DNA of 64,000 bases. It comes from ECT2AJA-110-A sp035399845. Its GTDB lineage: Bacteria > Planctomycetota > Phycisphaerae > UBA1845 > UTPLA1. This document shows, piece after piece, positions 34,179 through 43,185 of the stretch. The notes under the pieces were generated by a model. The model saw only the letters and a program-made list of their open reading frames with translations. It was not told the DNA's origin and did no database searches. The stretch is from NCBI GenBank assembly GCA_035399845.1, contig DAOPJV010000011.1, forward strand, positions 66,809-130,808, in the 5' to 3' direction. Both the position numbers and the translations under genes were made by a program. Position 1 is the first letter of the stretch. Each line of letters opens with the position of its first letter.

Positions 34179-35879
34179 ATGATGACTTCACTCCTGGCAT
34201 CCGCCATTTGGATCGCCTGCGCTGGCGGCATCGATGTCGGCTGGAACAACGAGGTCCCCGCGATTCTCCTCGACGCATTCCATCGGCGCGATGAATTCAA
34301 GGCGGCGCGTTTTCGCTATGTGGTCGACCGCGAATTCCCAGGGACCCTCGCGCCAACGCGAAAGCGCTACGAAGCGCGAATCAGTGGCGACGACATCGCC
34401 TGGACCAACTTCGGTGACGATGACGGCGTCGTGCTCGAAGTCCCAGCAACGGGAGAGGCGCTCGTCGGCGTCGTCAACGCCTGCGCTTACAGGCAGACCA
34501 TTCGAAGTCGATCCGCCGGCGTCAGTTGGGAACGCGTGGAAGGGCGTGGCGGCGCCGCAAGAGGCCAGGTCGAAGGGGGCGATCCGATGTTGACGGACCC
34601 GCGGAGCGTCGGCCTGATCGCAAACGACCCGCGCGACAGATCGCCGAAGACATTGCGCGACACGCTCCTGTCGAGTGGCGATCGATGGCAATGGCGAGTG
34701 ACATCGAGCGACAGGTTCAAGATCGTGACCGAGCGCTCAACGGCTGAATCGGAAACAGACGGTCGGCGCACGGAAGTCACTTGGCGGATCGACCCGGAAC
34801 GGGACAATGCGATTGTGGAAATCGAAGAAGCGATCGTCGGCCCGAACGGTCATCGAGAACTGCTGGCGTCGGCGAAGACGGACTTCCAGTTCGTCGACAA
34901 TCGCTGGTGGCCAGGACGATTTGAGGTTCATGCGCCGAAGACGGGATTTCGAGTAAAAGTGACGTTCGAGTCCGTGGCGTTCGACGCGCCGGAACACCCG
35001 ACGGAGCTGACGCCCGACATTTGGAATATGCCGACAGGCGCAGTCATTCTCTCCCGATTCGATCCGCATACAGGTGAGACGGACCTTGCGGAAGTGCGCT
35101 ACATGGGCGGCGGCGAAACAATGTCGAACGACGACTGGCGAGCCATGGACACGTCGTCCTTCTACCCCGAATTGCGCGCGTATTTGGAATTTCAACGGAA
35201 CATTGGATTGAACCGCTTTCCAAAGTGGTGGGAGCGCGAGGCCGAGGATTTCGGTCTTTCCGGCGTCTCCATCAACCCGGACCTTTGGGAGGCCTATGTT
35301 CGCCGTTGGATTGTGAAGCACTCGGATATACAAGTCTCTCACAGCGGAATGACCAAGTCCAAGCTGAAGCCCGAGCAGATCGCCGCGGCCTGGGCAATCC
35401 TTGAGGACAGTCGCCGTCATGCTGCGCCCATCCTTCGGCGAATGACGGACGCGACGGCGACGCCTCTCGATGCCGACGCAAGAGGCGGGACTTCCACAAC
35501 GGGCGAGGACACGACACAAACCCGCGCAAATCAGGATGGCGTCGGCGGCGCCGCGGGCGACGCCAAGACAGTCGTCAGGAAAGTGGATACGAATTCGGCT
35601 GACGATGCGGACGCGACGGCGACAGCGCCCGCCCCATCTGACGCGTCGACGTTGGCGCATCACGCAGAACCGTCCTGGAATCCGCCGAACGAGCGCCCGG
35701 ATTCCACCAAACTTGCGGCGCAACTTACGAGACACCAGAGGGAACTCGATCGAGTCTTCGACAAACTCAAACGGCGCCTTTCGACAGTCCTGGAGAGAGA
35801 ACAACGGCGCCCGGAAGATCTGCCGGCCGCCAATCAAGCCAAGCCCGACGACGCCGCACCCGAAAAAGACAGCGAGTGA
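34179..35879 (+). CDS. Secreted hypothetical protein
   Basis: 566 residues from the ATG pair at 34179, fixed by GGAGG at 34165-34169. A short signal peptide (MMTSLLASAIWIACAGG) leads to a body of about 380 residues with repeated beta-like segments (YRQTIRSRSAGVSWERV, WRIDPERDNAIVEIEEAIV), which looks like an outer-membrane-lipoprotein-sorting or LolA-like beta fold in outline only. The last 150 residues are low complexity, rich in Thr/Ala/Asp, with a terminal coiled-coil-like stretch (LTRHQRELDRVFDKLKRRL). Bracketed by identical 29-bp direct repeats. Family not recognised. Confidence 0.68.
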   Translation: MMTSLLASAIWIACAGGIDVGWNNEVPAILLDAFHRRDEFKAARFRYVVDREFPGTLAPTRKRYEARISGDDIAWTNFGDDDGVVLEVPATGEALVGVVNACAYRQTIRSRSAGVSWERVEGRGGAARGQVEGGDPMLTDPRSVGLIANDPRDRSPKTLRDTLLSSGDRWQWRVTSSDRFKIVTERSTAESETDGRRTEVTWRIDPERDNAIVEIEEAIVGPNGHRELLASAKTDFQFVDNRWWPGRFEVHAPKTGFRVKVTFESVAFDAPEHPTELTPDIWNMPTGAVILSRFDPHTGETDLAEVRYMGGGETMSNDDWRAMDTSSFYPELRAYLEFQRNIGLNRFPKWWEREAEDFGLSGVSINPDLWEAYVRRWIVKHSDIQVSHSGMTKSKLKPEQIAAAWAILEDSRRHAAPILRRMTDATATPLDADARGGTSTTGEDTTQTRANQDGVGGAAGDAKTVVRKVDTNSADDADATATAPAPSDASTLAHHAEPSWNPPNERPDSTKLAAQLTRHQRELDRVFDKLKRRLSTVLEREQRRPEDLPAANQAKPDDAAPEKDSE

Positions 35880-35967
35880 GTCCCGTCACGAGACAGGGCG
35901 CGCCGGAAGGCGCCGTCGTATCGGCTTGACGCCATACTCGATCGTCGATTGCGGCGCCCGCTCAGAG

Positions 35968-35996
35968 GCGCGACTGTCAAGGAGCGGAGGGCGCAC
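35968..35996 (+). repeat. 29-bp direct repeat, right copy
   Basis: Identical to 33775-33803; the following 25 bp also share GGCCAGCCCGA. It lies 89 bp after the stop of the 566-aa gene. Confidence 0.85.
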
Positions 35997-36026
35997 GTAT
36001 TCTATGGCCAGCCCGACCGCCCCCCC

Positions 36027-36638
36027 CTACCCATTCCCGCCCTTTACCTCGTGGCGCAGCGAGACCATTCCGCTTCGGTACGCCTTCACCTCCACGAGGC
36101 GCAGAGGGATGTCGTTGTCCAGCCCCTGAAAAAACGGGATCCCTTCGCCGATCAACACGGGCATGACGGAATAGCGAACCTCGTCCGCGAGGCCCAGCCG
36201 AAGACATGCGCCCGACACGGCGCCGCCGCCGACAAACCAGATACCGGCAAACTGTCGTCGCAGCCGGCCGCTGACGAGCTGCGCGAGATCGCCCGAACAG
36301 AACTCGACGCTCTCCCGCGCCTTCGCCAGTTGACGCGTCGTGAGAACGAATGTCGGCTTGTCCCCGTAGGCCCAGCCGAAGCCCTTCGCCTCAAACGCCA
36401 TCGCCGTCTCATAGGTCCGCGAGCCCATGACGTAGCAGTCGATGCTGTCGAGGACCGCCTGGATCGTCACCGCGTCCAGTTCGTCCCCCTGCTCGTAGTC
36501 GCTGACCATCTCAAGCCAGTCGACGCTTCCATCCTTCCGCGCGATGAACCCATCGAGGCTCGCGACCATGTGGATGGTCACGCGCGACGCGCTTTCCGAT
36601 GTCGGCGCGTTGTCCGGATGTTGTGACTCAGACGGCAT
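36027..36638 (-). CDS. RibD C-terminal/dihydrofolate-reductase-like protein
   Basis: 203 residues. VTIHMVASLDGFIARKDGSVDWL (in part), YVMGSRTYETAM and IWFVGGGAVSGACLRLGLADEVRYSVMPVLIGEG (in part) are the three conserved blocks of the RibD_C/YyaP-type NADPH-dependent reductase family. The first 18 residues are a Ser/Pro-rich extension. Solitary members (not fused to a deaminase) are common and of uncertain substrate, so ribD is not assigned. It stands alone at the edge of the repeat region. Confidence 0.82.
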   Translation of the reverse strand: MPSESQHPDNAPTSESASRVTIHMVASLDGFIARKDGSVDWLEMVSDYEQGDELDAVTIQAVLDSIDCYVMGSRTYETAMAFEAKGFGWAYGDKPTFVLTTRQLAKARESVEFCSGDLAQLVSGRLRRQFAGIWFVGGGAVSGACLRLGLADEVRYSVMPVLIGEGIPFFQGLDNDIPLRLVEVKAYRSGMVSLRHEVKGGNG

Positions 36639-36924
36639 GTTGCGTTCCTTGTTACGTGGCGCCTGCGGAGGCGCCGGCTTACAGATGCAACCGTCAGCGA
36701 AGGCGCCTCGTCAATGTGCCGCCCTATCAGGGCTGGATTCGAGATAAGCTACGTGAACCCGGGGTTGCGCTACGACCGCCTTGCGGTCTGCGCTGACCCC
36801 GGGCTTTCATGTTTCGCTCTTTCAGAGCGTTCACCTGCCCGACAATCGCGGGCATTACTTCGCAGATCGTCCGTGCTTTCTCGAACTTCGAAATCCTGGA
36901 CCGTCTGTCAATCGGTCCGAAGGA
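36639..36924. other. Gap with palindromic repeat
   Basis: Contains family A copy 9 and a nearby GCTCTTTCAGAGCG hairpin (36817). No gene seen. The palindrome may serve as transcription end for the DUF1275 gene. Confidence 0.55.
36757..36805. repeat. Palindromic repeat family A, copy 9
   Basis: Well-formed copy: outer ACCCGGGGT/ACCCCGGGCT, inner GACCGC/GCGGTC; same orientation as copy 4. The rightmost copy in the window. Confidence 0.8.
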
Positions 36925-38055
36925 TTAATCCGAGCCCCGCGGCAGGCGCGTCGCGACGTCGACGGCTTCCGGCATCGACGCCACGATGCGCGGTCGCGGA
37001 TGGATGGCGCCGAGACCGGCGAGTCGCAACTGTACCTCCTGCGTTCGCTCGACGCCCGCAAGAATCAGCGTCTTCCGCTCGTCGGCCAGCCGCCTGGCCA
37101 GCGCGACAATATCAAGCGACGCGTTGGATGAGTGGATGGGCGCCCCCGTCAGATCGAGTACGACGACGCTGACATCGGCCGACAGGTGATCGGCCCACGC
37201 CGTCAGATTCGGCATTCGGCTTCGGCGCGCCGCGGCCGCCTTTCCGGGCTGCTGGATGTGATAGACGGCCACGTCCGCCGGAAGCGTTCCGGGGACGGCG
37301 GCGCTGCCGGCGAGCCGCGGCTCGATCGACGCGATCGGTCTGCGCACATCCATCACAACAATCCAGATGACGAACGCCACGGCAGGAACCAGCGCCCAGT
37401 CGGGGATCATCCCCCACGCCAGCGCTCCGAGCCCGGCGCCGATCGCATAACTTCCCAGAATACTCACGAGGAGCAGCGCTCGGATCGGCGAACCGACGGC
37501 GCCGGGCGCCACGCGAACGCGCCGGCGACTCAGGCGGCGCGCGATGAATGACGCCGACTCGATCCCGATGTCCGTCACGACGCCGGTCACATGCGTCGTG
37601 CGAACCACGCCGCCGCTGATGCGCGTAATCGTGGCGTTCTGCAGGCCCATGGCCACGGCCGGGATCATCGCGCTCCAGACATGAACCCGACCGAGGCCCT
37701 CCGACGCGGCCGCACCGCCGTCGACGATGATCGCATAGACGGCCAGCAGCACGGCCTCGACGCTCATCGGTAGAACAAACATGGAATCCCAGCGTCGCGC
37801 CCGGCCGAACTCCATGAGCAGACCGGAGAGCAGGGCGCCGCCCAGAAACGCCACGAGCAGCGCCGCGAGATAGAGGGCCTCAGCGTGCCGCGACTCGGCG
37901 ATCGATCGGCCGAACGATGACGTCACGCCCGACATGTGCGACGTCGCCTGACCGCAGACAATCAGTGTAAGAACGTTGGTGTAGCCCGCGATCCAGGAAA
38001 GACTGATCGCGAGTCGCGACTGCTGCTGAAAGGAATGAGCCTGTGCGGAAAGCAA
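36925..38055 (-). CDS. DUF1275 (YoaK-like) membrane protein fused to a STAS-like domain
   Basis: 376 residues. Six hydrophobic helices fill residues 15-240 with the DUF1275 pattern: ISLSWIAGYTNVLTLIVCGQATSHMSG, then VGLQNA-like MGLQNATITRISGGVVRTTHVTG, and GxG-rich last helices. From about 250 the cytosolic tail has a STAS/anti-anti-sigma outline (VSVVVLDLTGAPIHSSNASLDIV and KTLILAGVERTQEVQLRLAG). DUF1275 proteins are usually 220-240 residues without such a tail. STAS tails regulate SulP transporters, so a sensing or gating function is possible. The fusion is seen in the sequence; its role is inference. Confidence 0.75.
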   Translation of the reverse strand: MLSAQAHSFQQQSRLAISLSWIAGYTNVLTLIVCGQATSHMSGVTSSFGRSIAESRHAEALYLAALLVAFLGGALLSGLLMEFGRARRWDSMFVLPMSVEAVLLAVYAIIVDGGAAASEGLGRVHVWSAMIPAVAMGLQNATITRISGGVVRTTHVTGVVTDIGIESASFIARRLSRRRVRVAPGAVGSPIRALLLVSILGSYAIGAGLGALAWGMIPDWALVPAVAFVIWIVVMDVRRPIASIEPRLAGSAAVPGTLPADVAVYHIQQPGKAAAARRSRMPNLTAWADHLSADVSVVVLDLTGAPIHSSNASLDIVALARRLADERKTLILAGVERTQEVQLRLAGLGAIHPRPRIVASMPEAVDVATRLPRGSD

Positions 38056-38188
38056 GGACGCGGATGCTCCGAGACACTTTCAGCGGACTTCGTGGGCGCC
38101 GCCCGGCCCAACCATCACATATCGCCGCGTTGGTGGGCATGGCCCACATTGCTTGCTCGCGACTCGTCACTCGCCACTCGAAACTTCC

Positions 38189-41100
38189 TCACGCGACTGC
38201 GCTCTGCGAGTCGCTCGAATCGTCGAACCGTACGCTCACGCGTTTCGACACGCCGGCTTCCTGCATCGTCACGCCGTACATCACGTCGGCGATGCTCATC
38301 GTCGGCTTGCTGTGCGTGATGATGATGAACTGCGACAGCTCGACGAACTCCTTGACCACGTTGTTGAAGCGCATGTTGTTCGCTTCGTCCAGCGCGGCGT
38401 CCACTTCGTCCAGCAGCACGAACGGCGACGGCCGGCTGCGGAAGACGGCGAGCAGCAGCGCAATGGCCGTCATGGTCTTCTCACCACCTGACAGCTGCGT
38501 GATGTTTCGCGGTTCCTTGCCCGGCGGTCGCGCCATGATATCAACGCCGCACTCGAGCACATCCTCCGGATCCTGCAGGACGAGTTCGGCCTTGCCGCCA
38601 CCGAAGAGCTTCTTGAAGAGCGACGTGAAGTGCTTGGAAACGGCCGCGAACGTGTCCTTGAAGCGCTGCTCCGATTCCTTGTTGAGCTTCTCAATGAGTG
38701 TGGCCAGCTGCTTTTCGCTGTCGCGAAGGTCGCCGAGCTGCTCCGTGAGGAACTTCTCGCGCTCTTCGAGCTCTTCCTGCTCGCGAATGGCGTCCAGGTT
38801 GACGCTGCCGAGCCGCTCGATCTTCCTGCGCAGCTCGTTGATCTGCGCCTCGACGGCCGGCCAGTCCTCTTCCTCGTCGGGAACGTAGGTCTGGTACTGC
38901 TCCGCCAGGTCGACGCTGAGCTCATCCGCCACGCGCGTCACGAGATCTTCCAGCCGCACGCGGACTTCCTGCAGCTTCATCTGCCGCTCGTGCAGTTCCG
39001 CCTCGACGCGATCGAGTTCGCTCCGCAGGCGCCGCGCATCCTTCACAAACTGGTCCACGGCCTCGCGCAGATCGTCGCGCTCCTGCCGCAGGGTCATGCC
39101 CGCCTGCTGCAGTTCGCCACTCTCCCGCTTGAGTTCGCCGAGGGCCTCATTCGCCTCTTCGATCTGCCTGCGGGACTGGTCGATGCGATCCTGGGCCTCG
39201 CCGAAGTCGCGCTGGGCGCGATCGCGTTCCGCTTCCAGCTGGATGCGCGAGGCCTGCAGCTCACGAATGCTCTGGGCGACGGCGCCGCGCTGCTGCGCGA
39301 GCTCGCCGACGCGCACACGCATCGCCGTAAGCCGCTCCGCAATCTCGGCGCGACGGGCGACGCATTCATCAACGGCCGTCTGGAATTCGCCGACGCGCTG
39401 CTCGCTCTCGACGTTCTTCTGTTCGACGACCTTCAGCGTCGCCCGGGCCGCTTCCGCCTTCTCGGCGATTTCCGACAGCCGCTTTGAGAGCGCCGCGATA
39501 TCCGATGCGATGACAGGGCGCTCCTGCGAGAGAACGCGGATGCGGTTCTCGACATTCGTCAGGGCCGCCTGCTCCTGCACGCGCTCCGTGTTGAGCTCGT
39601 ACGCGCTGGATCGCAGCTCCTGCATCGTCGATTCGAGGCTCGACGCTTCCGACTCGCTGCGGGCCAGGTCTTCCGACAAGCGCGCGATCCGCGCTTTGAC
39701 CTCTTCCAGTTCCCGCGCCAGCTCGCGCAGCTCGCTGCGACGGCTGATCATGCCCGTGTCGCTGCCGAGGGCGCCGATGCTCATGCGACCGTCGGGCTCG
39801 ACGACGACGCCCGACATCGTCACGAACCGCGCGTGCGGATCGAGCGTCTGCATCGTCGTGGCGGCGTCGACCGTTTCCACGACATAGGTGCGACCCATCA
39901 GGCGACGAGCGAGCGGCGCGCACGCCTCGGGATATTTCACCCAGTCGAGCAGGCGGGCGACATAGCCTTCCTGCGCCGACAGGTCGGGACCGGCGACAAA
40001 CGTCGGCACGGCGTCCACACAGAAGACTTCGATGCGCCCCTGCAGCTCGGCGAGGGCGTCGCGATCGGCGATCAGGCGCGAACGATCCGTCGCGATGAGG
40101 TCCGTCTCGATGCCGCCGAGGGCCGCTTCGACGATGCCCGCGTGGGCGACTTCCGTTTCGAAGATTTCACCTACGGCGCCGAGGATGTAGCCGAACTTCT
40201 CGCCGGTCTCATCCGCGTCGCGTTGCTCGAGAATTTCGCGGGCGCCGGCCAGAAGCCCTTCGTGCTTGCTGTCCATCTCCTCAAGGAGCTCGCGACGGCT
40301 TTCGAGACCGCTGCGATATTCCTTGGCGGCGCCGAGCTGATCGACGAGCGACGCGCGCTGCTGGCCGACATCGGCGAGCCGCGCCTTCGTTTCCTCGAGT
40401 CGCTTGTTGCGTTCCGCGATGCGTTCGGTGAGCTCGGCCACGCGCTTCCGGAGTTCCTCGCGGCGCGCTTCGGCCTGCGTCAGCTCCTCGGCGACTTCGG
40501 CGTCGCGCGCCTCCAGTTTCAGCTTCTGATCGCCCAGTGACTGCGACTGAACGTCGTAGCCATGCAGCTCGTTCTGCAACTGGCTCTGCCGGCGAACGAG
40601 TTCGATGATGCTCTCTTTGAGCTCTTCCAGGGCGGCCTTCTTCTCGTTCAGCGAGAGGGCGCAGGCCGTGTCTTCTTCCTGGATGCGCGTCTGCTCCGCC
40701 TGGACTTCGACGAGTTCCGTTTCGACGCGCTGAGACAGCTGCGTCTGCTCGTCGAGTCGCGTCTCCAGCGAAGACATCTGGCCGTCGAAGCCGCTGAGCC
40801 GCTCGCGCGATCGCTCCAGAACGGCCTCCTGGTCCACGATGCGACGCTCGAAGGCGACGATGCGTTCCTGCGTCCCGGAAATCTGTGACTGGCACGCGGC
40901 AATCTTCGACTCCGTCGCCTGCGTTTCCTTCTCCAGGTCAACGATGCGGATGTTGGCGTCGCTCGTCTTCGCCTCGTTGTCGGAGATGCCCGTGCGAAGC
41001 CGTGTCGCCTCGTCCGTTCGCTCGGCGATCTCCCTGTCGAATTCATCGCGGGCCGTCGAATGTCGATGGAATTCCGCCAGCGCGTAGCGGCTGCGGAGCT

Positions 41101-41770
41101 CGCGAAGCTGCTGGGAATAGGTTTCGTAGTTCCGCGCCTTGCCGGCCTGGAGCTTGACGCTGCGCAGGCGACGCTCGACTTCCTCGACAACATCCTGGAC
41201 GCGCAGCAGGTTCTGATTCACACGATCCAGCCGCCGCAGCGCTTCCTTTTTGCGGACTTTGTATTTGTTGATGCCCGCGGCCTCTTCGAGGATGCTCCGC
41301 CGCTCCAGGGCGTTGGCGTCCAGCATGGCCGAGACGCGGTTCTGCTCGATGACGCTGTAGGCGTCCACGCCGACGCCCGTGTCCAGGAAGAGTTCGCGAA
41401 TGTCCTTCAGCCGGGCCGGGCTGCGATTGATCAGGTACTCGCTCTCGCCGGAGCGATAGAGCCGCCGCGTGATCGTGACTTCGGTCTGGTCGATCGGCAG
41501 CGTGCCATCGGTGTTGTCGAAGGTGAGATCGACCTGCGCCATGCCGGCGCTCTTGCGGGTGCCCGATCCGTTGAAGATGACATCCAGCATCTGCTTGCCG
41601 CGGAGGCTCTTGGCGGACTGGGCGCCGAGGACCCACTTGATGGAGTCGACGACGTTGCTCTTGCCGCAGCCGTTCGGCCCGACGATGCAGGTTATGCCGG
41701 CGTTGAAGTCGAACTCCGTCTTGTCAGCGAAGCTCTTGAAGCCGGTGGATGTGAGTCTCTTCAGGATCAT
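38189..41770 (-). CDS. smc: Chromosome segregation protein SMC
   Basis: 1193 residues from the ATG at 41770 (MILKRLTSTGFKSFADKTEF). Walker A GPNGCGKS (31-38), Q-loop region, two long coiled-coil arms, a hinge near 515-640 (FGYILGAVGEIFETEVAHAG to GVVVEPDGRM), and the C-terminal signature LSGGEKTMTAIALL with Walker B FVLLDEVDAALDEANN. Length and order are those of bacterial SMC, the core of the condensin that organises chromosomes. The 43-residue upstream frame has no SMC-like sequence and is not included. ScpA/ScpB are not adjacent. Confidence 0.95.
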   Translation of the reverse strand: MILKRLTSTGFKSFADKTEFDFNAGITCIVGPNGCGKSNVVDSIKWVLGAQSAKSLRGKQMLDVIFNGSGTRKSAGMAQVDLTFDNTDGTLPIDQTEVTITRRLYRSGESEYLINRSPARLKDIRELFLDTGVGVDAYSVIEQNRVSAMLDANALERRSILEEAAGINKYKVRKKEALRRLDRVNQNLLRVQDVVEEVERRLRSVKLQAGKARNYETYSQQLRELRSRYALAEFHRHSTARDEFDREIAERTDEATRLRTGISDNEAKTSDANIRIVDLEKETQATESKIAACQSQISGTQERIVAFERRIVDQEAVLERSRERLSGFDGQMSSLETRLDEQTQLSQRVETELVEVQAEQTRIQEEDTACALSLNEKKAALEELKESIIELVRRQSQLQNELHGYDVQSQSLGDQKLKLEARDAEVAEELTQAEARREELRKRVAELTERIAERNKRLEETKARLADVGQQRASLVDQLGAAKEYRSGLESRRELLEEMDSKHEGLLAGAREILEQRDADETGEKFGYILGAVGEIFETEVAHAGIVEAALGGIETDLIATDRSRLIADRDALAELQGRIEVFCVDAVPTFVAGPDLSAQEGYVARLLDWVKYPEACAPLARRLMGRTYVVETVDAATTMQTLDPHARFVTMSGVVVEPDGRMSIGALGSDTGMISRRSELRELARELEEVKARIARLSEDLARSESEASSLESTMQELRSSAYELNTERVQEQAALTNVENRIRVLSQERPVIASDIAALSKRLSEIAEKAEAARATLKVVEQKNVESEQRVGEFQTAVDECVARRAEIAERLTAMRVRVGELAQQRGAVAQSIRELQASRIQLEAERDRAQRDFGEAQDRIDQSRRQIEEANEALGELKRESGELQQAGMTLRQERDDLREAVDQFVKDARRLRSELDRVEAELHERQMKLQEVRVRLEDLVTRVADELSVDLAEQYQTYVPDEEEDWPAVEAQINELRRKIERLGSVNLDAIREQEELEEREKFLTEQLGDLRDSEKQLATLIEKLNKESEQRFKDTFAAVSKHFTSLFKKLFGGGKAELVLQDPEDVLECGVDIMARPPGKEPRNITQLSGGEKTMTAIALLLAVFRSRPSPFVLLDEVDAALDEANNMRFNNVVKEFVELSQFIIITHSKPTMSIADVMYGVTMQEAGVSKRVSVRFDDSSDSQSAVA

Positions 41771-42026
41771 GAGCGACTGCAAGCCTCCATGCCGCAGCGG
41801 TTTACGTCGCAGGGCCTCCTGCCCCGCGGGAACCTCCCGAGCGGTTCGAGCCGTAATGGTCCGGATGAACCTGGAACATTCCATCATAAGGATCGGCAAG
41901 TTCTGCCGCCAGCAGTGAATAGCGGTTTTTTGCCCCCGCCAGCCCCCGTCCGAGAGCCACTCGCCATGATCGCGTTAGAATGCGGGGCGACGCCTGACGT
42001 CAGAAACGCCCCTGAGGAGCGACGAA

Positions 42027-42380
42027 ATGGCCGGGGCGATGATCGGATTCGCGGTTCTCCTCGTGGGCTGGTTCCTGCTGGAGGCCATCCCCGACGCCCT
42101 GTTTCTCTGGTGTTTCGGCGGCGAGGATCCCGTCGATCGCCTGTTCCCGACGCGCGAAACTGAATCCGATCTTCAGCGACGGCGGACGGCGAAGGCGTGC
42201 CTGCGATGCGGGTTCGACCTGCGAGGCCTCGCGATGCTGGCCCAATGCCCCCGATGTGACGCGGCGCCCGGGTTTACGAGAAGCCTGTCGCAGCTCGGAC
42301 TGACGGAGGCGGAAATCCGCGAGATCACGGAGCGAAAAAAAGGAGTCGGTCCGTCCACGCGGGCCTCGAAATCGACATGA
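42027..42380 (+). CDS. Small membrane protein with zinc ribbon (C-x2-CGFDLRG type)
   Basis: 117 residues. One N-terminal membrane helix (IGFAVLLVGWFLLEAIPDALFLW), then a soluble zinc ribbon CLRCGFDLRGL with CPRCD, and a conserved-looking LSQLGLTEAEI segment. A paralogue with the same plan lies at 42752-43099. This Cys-ribbon is widespread in Phycisphaerae. It overlaps the HNH-like gene by 4 bp. Function unknown. Confidence 0.72.
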   Translation: MAGAMIGFAVLLVGWFLLEAIPDALFLWCFGGEDPVDRLFPTRETESDLQRRRTAKACLRCGFDLRGLAMLAQCPRCDAAPGFTRSLSQLGLTEAEIREITERKKGVGPSTRASKST

Positions 42381-42706
42381 ACGCCGGACGACCCGATTCA
42401 TCCAGCGCCTGCGCCCTCTGCGGCCGCGCCGGCGTGCGGACAACGCGGCATCATCTGATCCCGCGGATGAAACATCGCACGAAACGAACGCGCCGGCTCT
42501 ACGACGCTGAACGCCGACAGGAGACGGTCGACCTCTGCAAGCCCTGCCACGCCCACGTCCATGCGACGCTGTCCGAAAAGGAACTGGCCGACTCGTTCAA
42601 CACGATCGAGACGCTGTCGTCGCATCCGGAGATCCAGCGATTCGTCGGCTGGATCCGAACGAAGCCGGCGGACCTGCGCATTCGCTCGTCAGCGCGTTCC
42701 CGTTAA
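42377..42706 (+). CDS. HNH-like zinc protein
   Basis: 109 residues. C-x2-C (CALCGR), TRHHLIPR with the HNH-type double His, and DLCKPCHAHVHA with a second C-x2-C and two His form a compact HNH/treble-clef nuclease-like motif. Its start overlaps the previous gene by ATGA. Proteins of this size and motif are conserved as a family of unknown activity; DNA cleavage is possible but not shown. Confidence 0.72.
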   Translation: MNAGRPDSSSACALCGRAGVRTTRHHLIPRMKHRTKRTRRLYDAERRQETVDLCKPCHAHVHATLSEKELADSFNTIETLSSHPEIQRFVGWIRTKPADLRIRSSARSR

Positions 42707-42751
42707 GGCCATGACCGCAGTCCGTTCGGCCGCGCCGCCGGGAGTCGCATC

Positions 42752-43099
42752 ATGACTTCATTCCTGACGCTCCTCATGCAGCGCGGCGTGATGCTGAGTT
42801 GCGCCCTGGTGCTGCTCCCCATCGGCGCCTTCTTCGTCTTCCTGATTCGACGATCGCACGCCAAACGCAGGGAGCTCCTGGAGTGGCGAGACAGGAAGGC
42901 CCGGGAAGGCCAGTCCGACAAACGCTGCATTCGTTGCGGCTACGACCTTCAGGGGCTCGCCGTTCCTCGCTGCCCCGAATGCGGCACGCTGTACGGTTTC
43001 GACAAACCACTCGACTCATTGGGCCTCACGGAGGATGAAGTCGATCAGATTCGCGCCCGACAGGCGCCCGCGCCCAGGTCCGATGAATTCACACTGTGA
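42752..43099 (+). CDS. Small membrane protein with zinc ribbon, paralogue
   Basis: 115 residues with the same layout as 42027-42380: N-terminal membrane helix (MLSCALVLLPIGAFFVFLI), charged linker, then CIRCGYDLQGL and CPECG, and a closing LDSLGLTEDEV. Sequence identity is mostly in the ribbon and the LGLTE segment. It lies 45 bp after the HNH-like gene, so the three form one small cluster. Function unknown. Confidence 0.72.
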   Translation: MTSFLTLLMQRGVMLSCALVLLPIGAFFVFLIRRSHAKRRELLEWRDRKAREGQSDKRCIRCGYDLQGLAVPRCPECGTLYGFDKPLDSLGLTEDEVDQIRARQAPAPRSDEFTL

Positions 43100-43185
43100 C
43101 GGCGCCAGCAACGCTGAAGCCCACGCCTCGCACTCGATGGCGAACCGATTACTCGACCCCGCGCCTTCGCCTTATACTCGCGGCA

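Noticed and set aside
38056..38188. Possible gene between DUF1275 and smc
   Set aside because: No start with a ribosome site and no conserved-looking peptide; it appears to be spacer.
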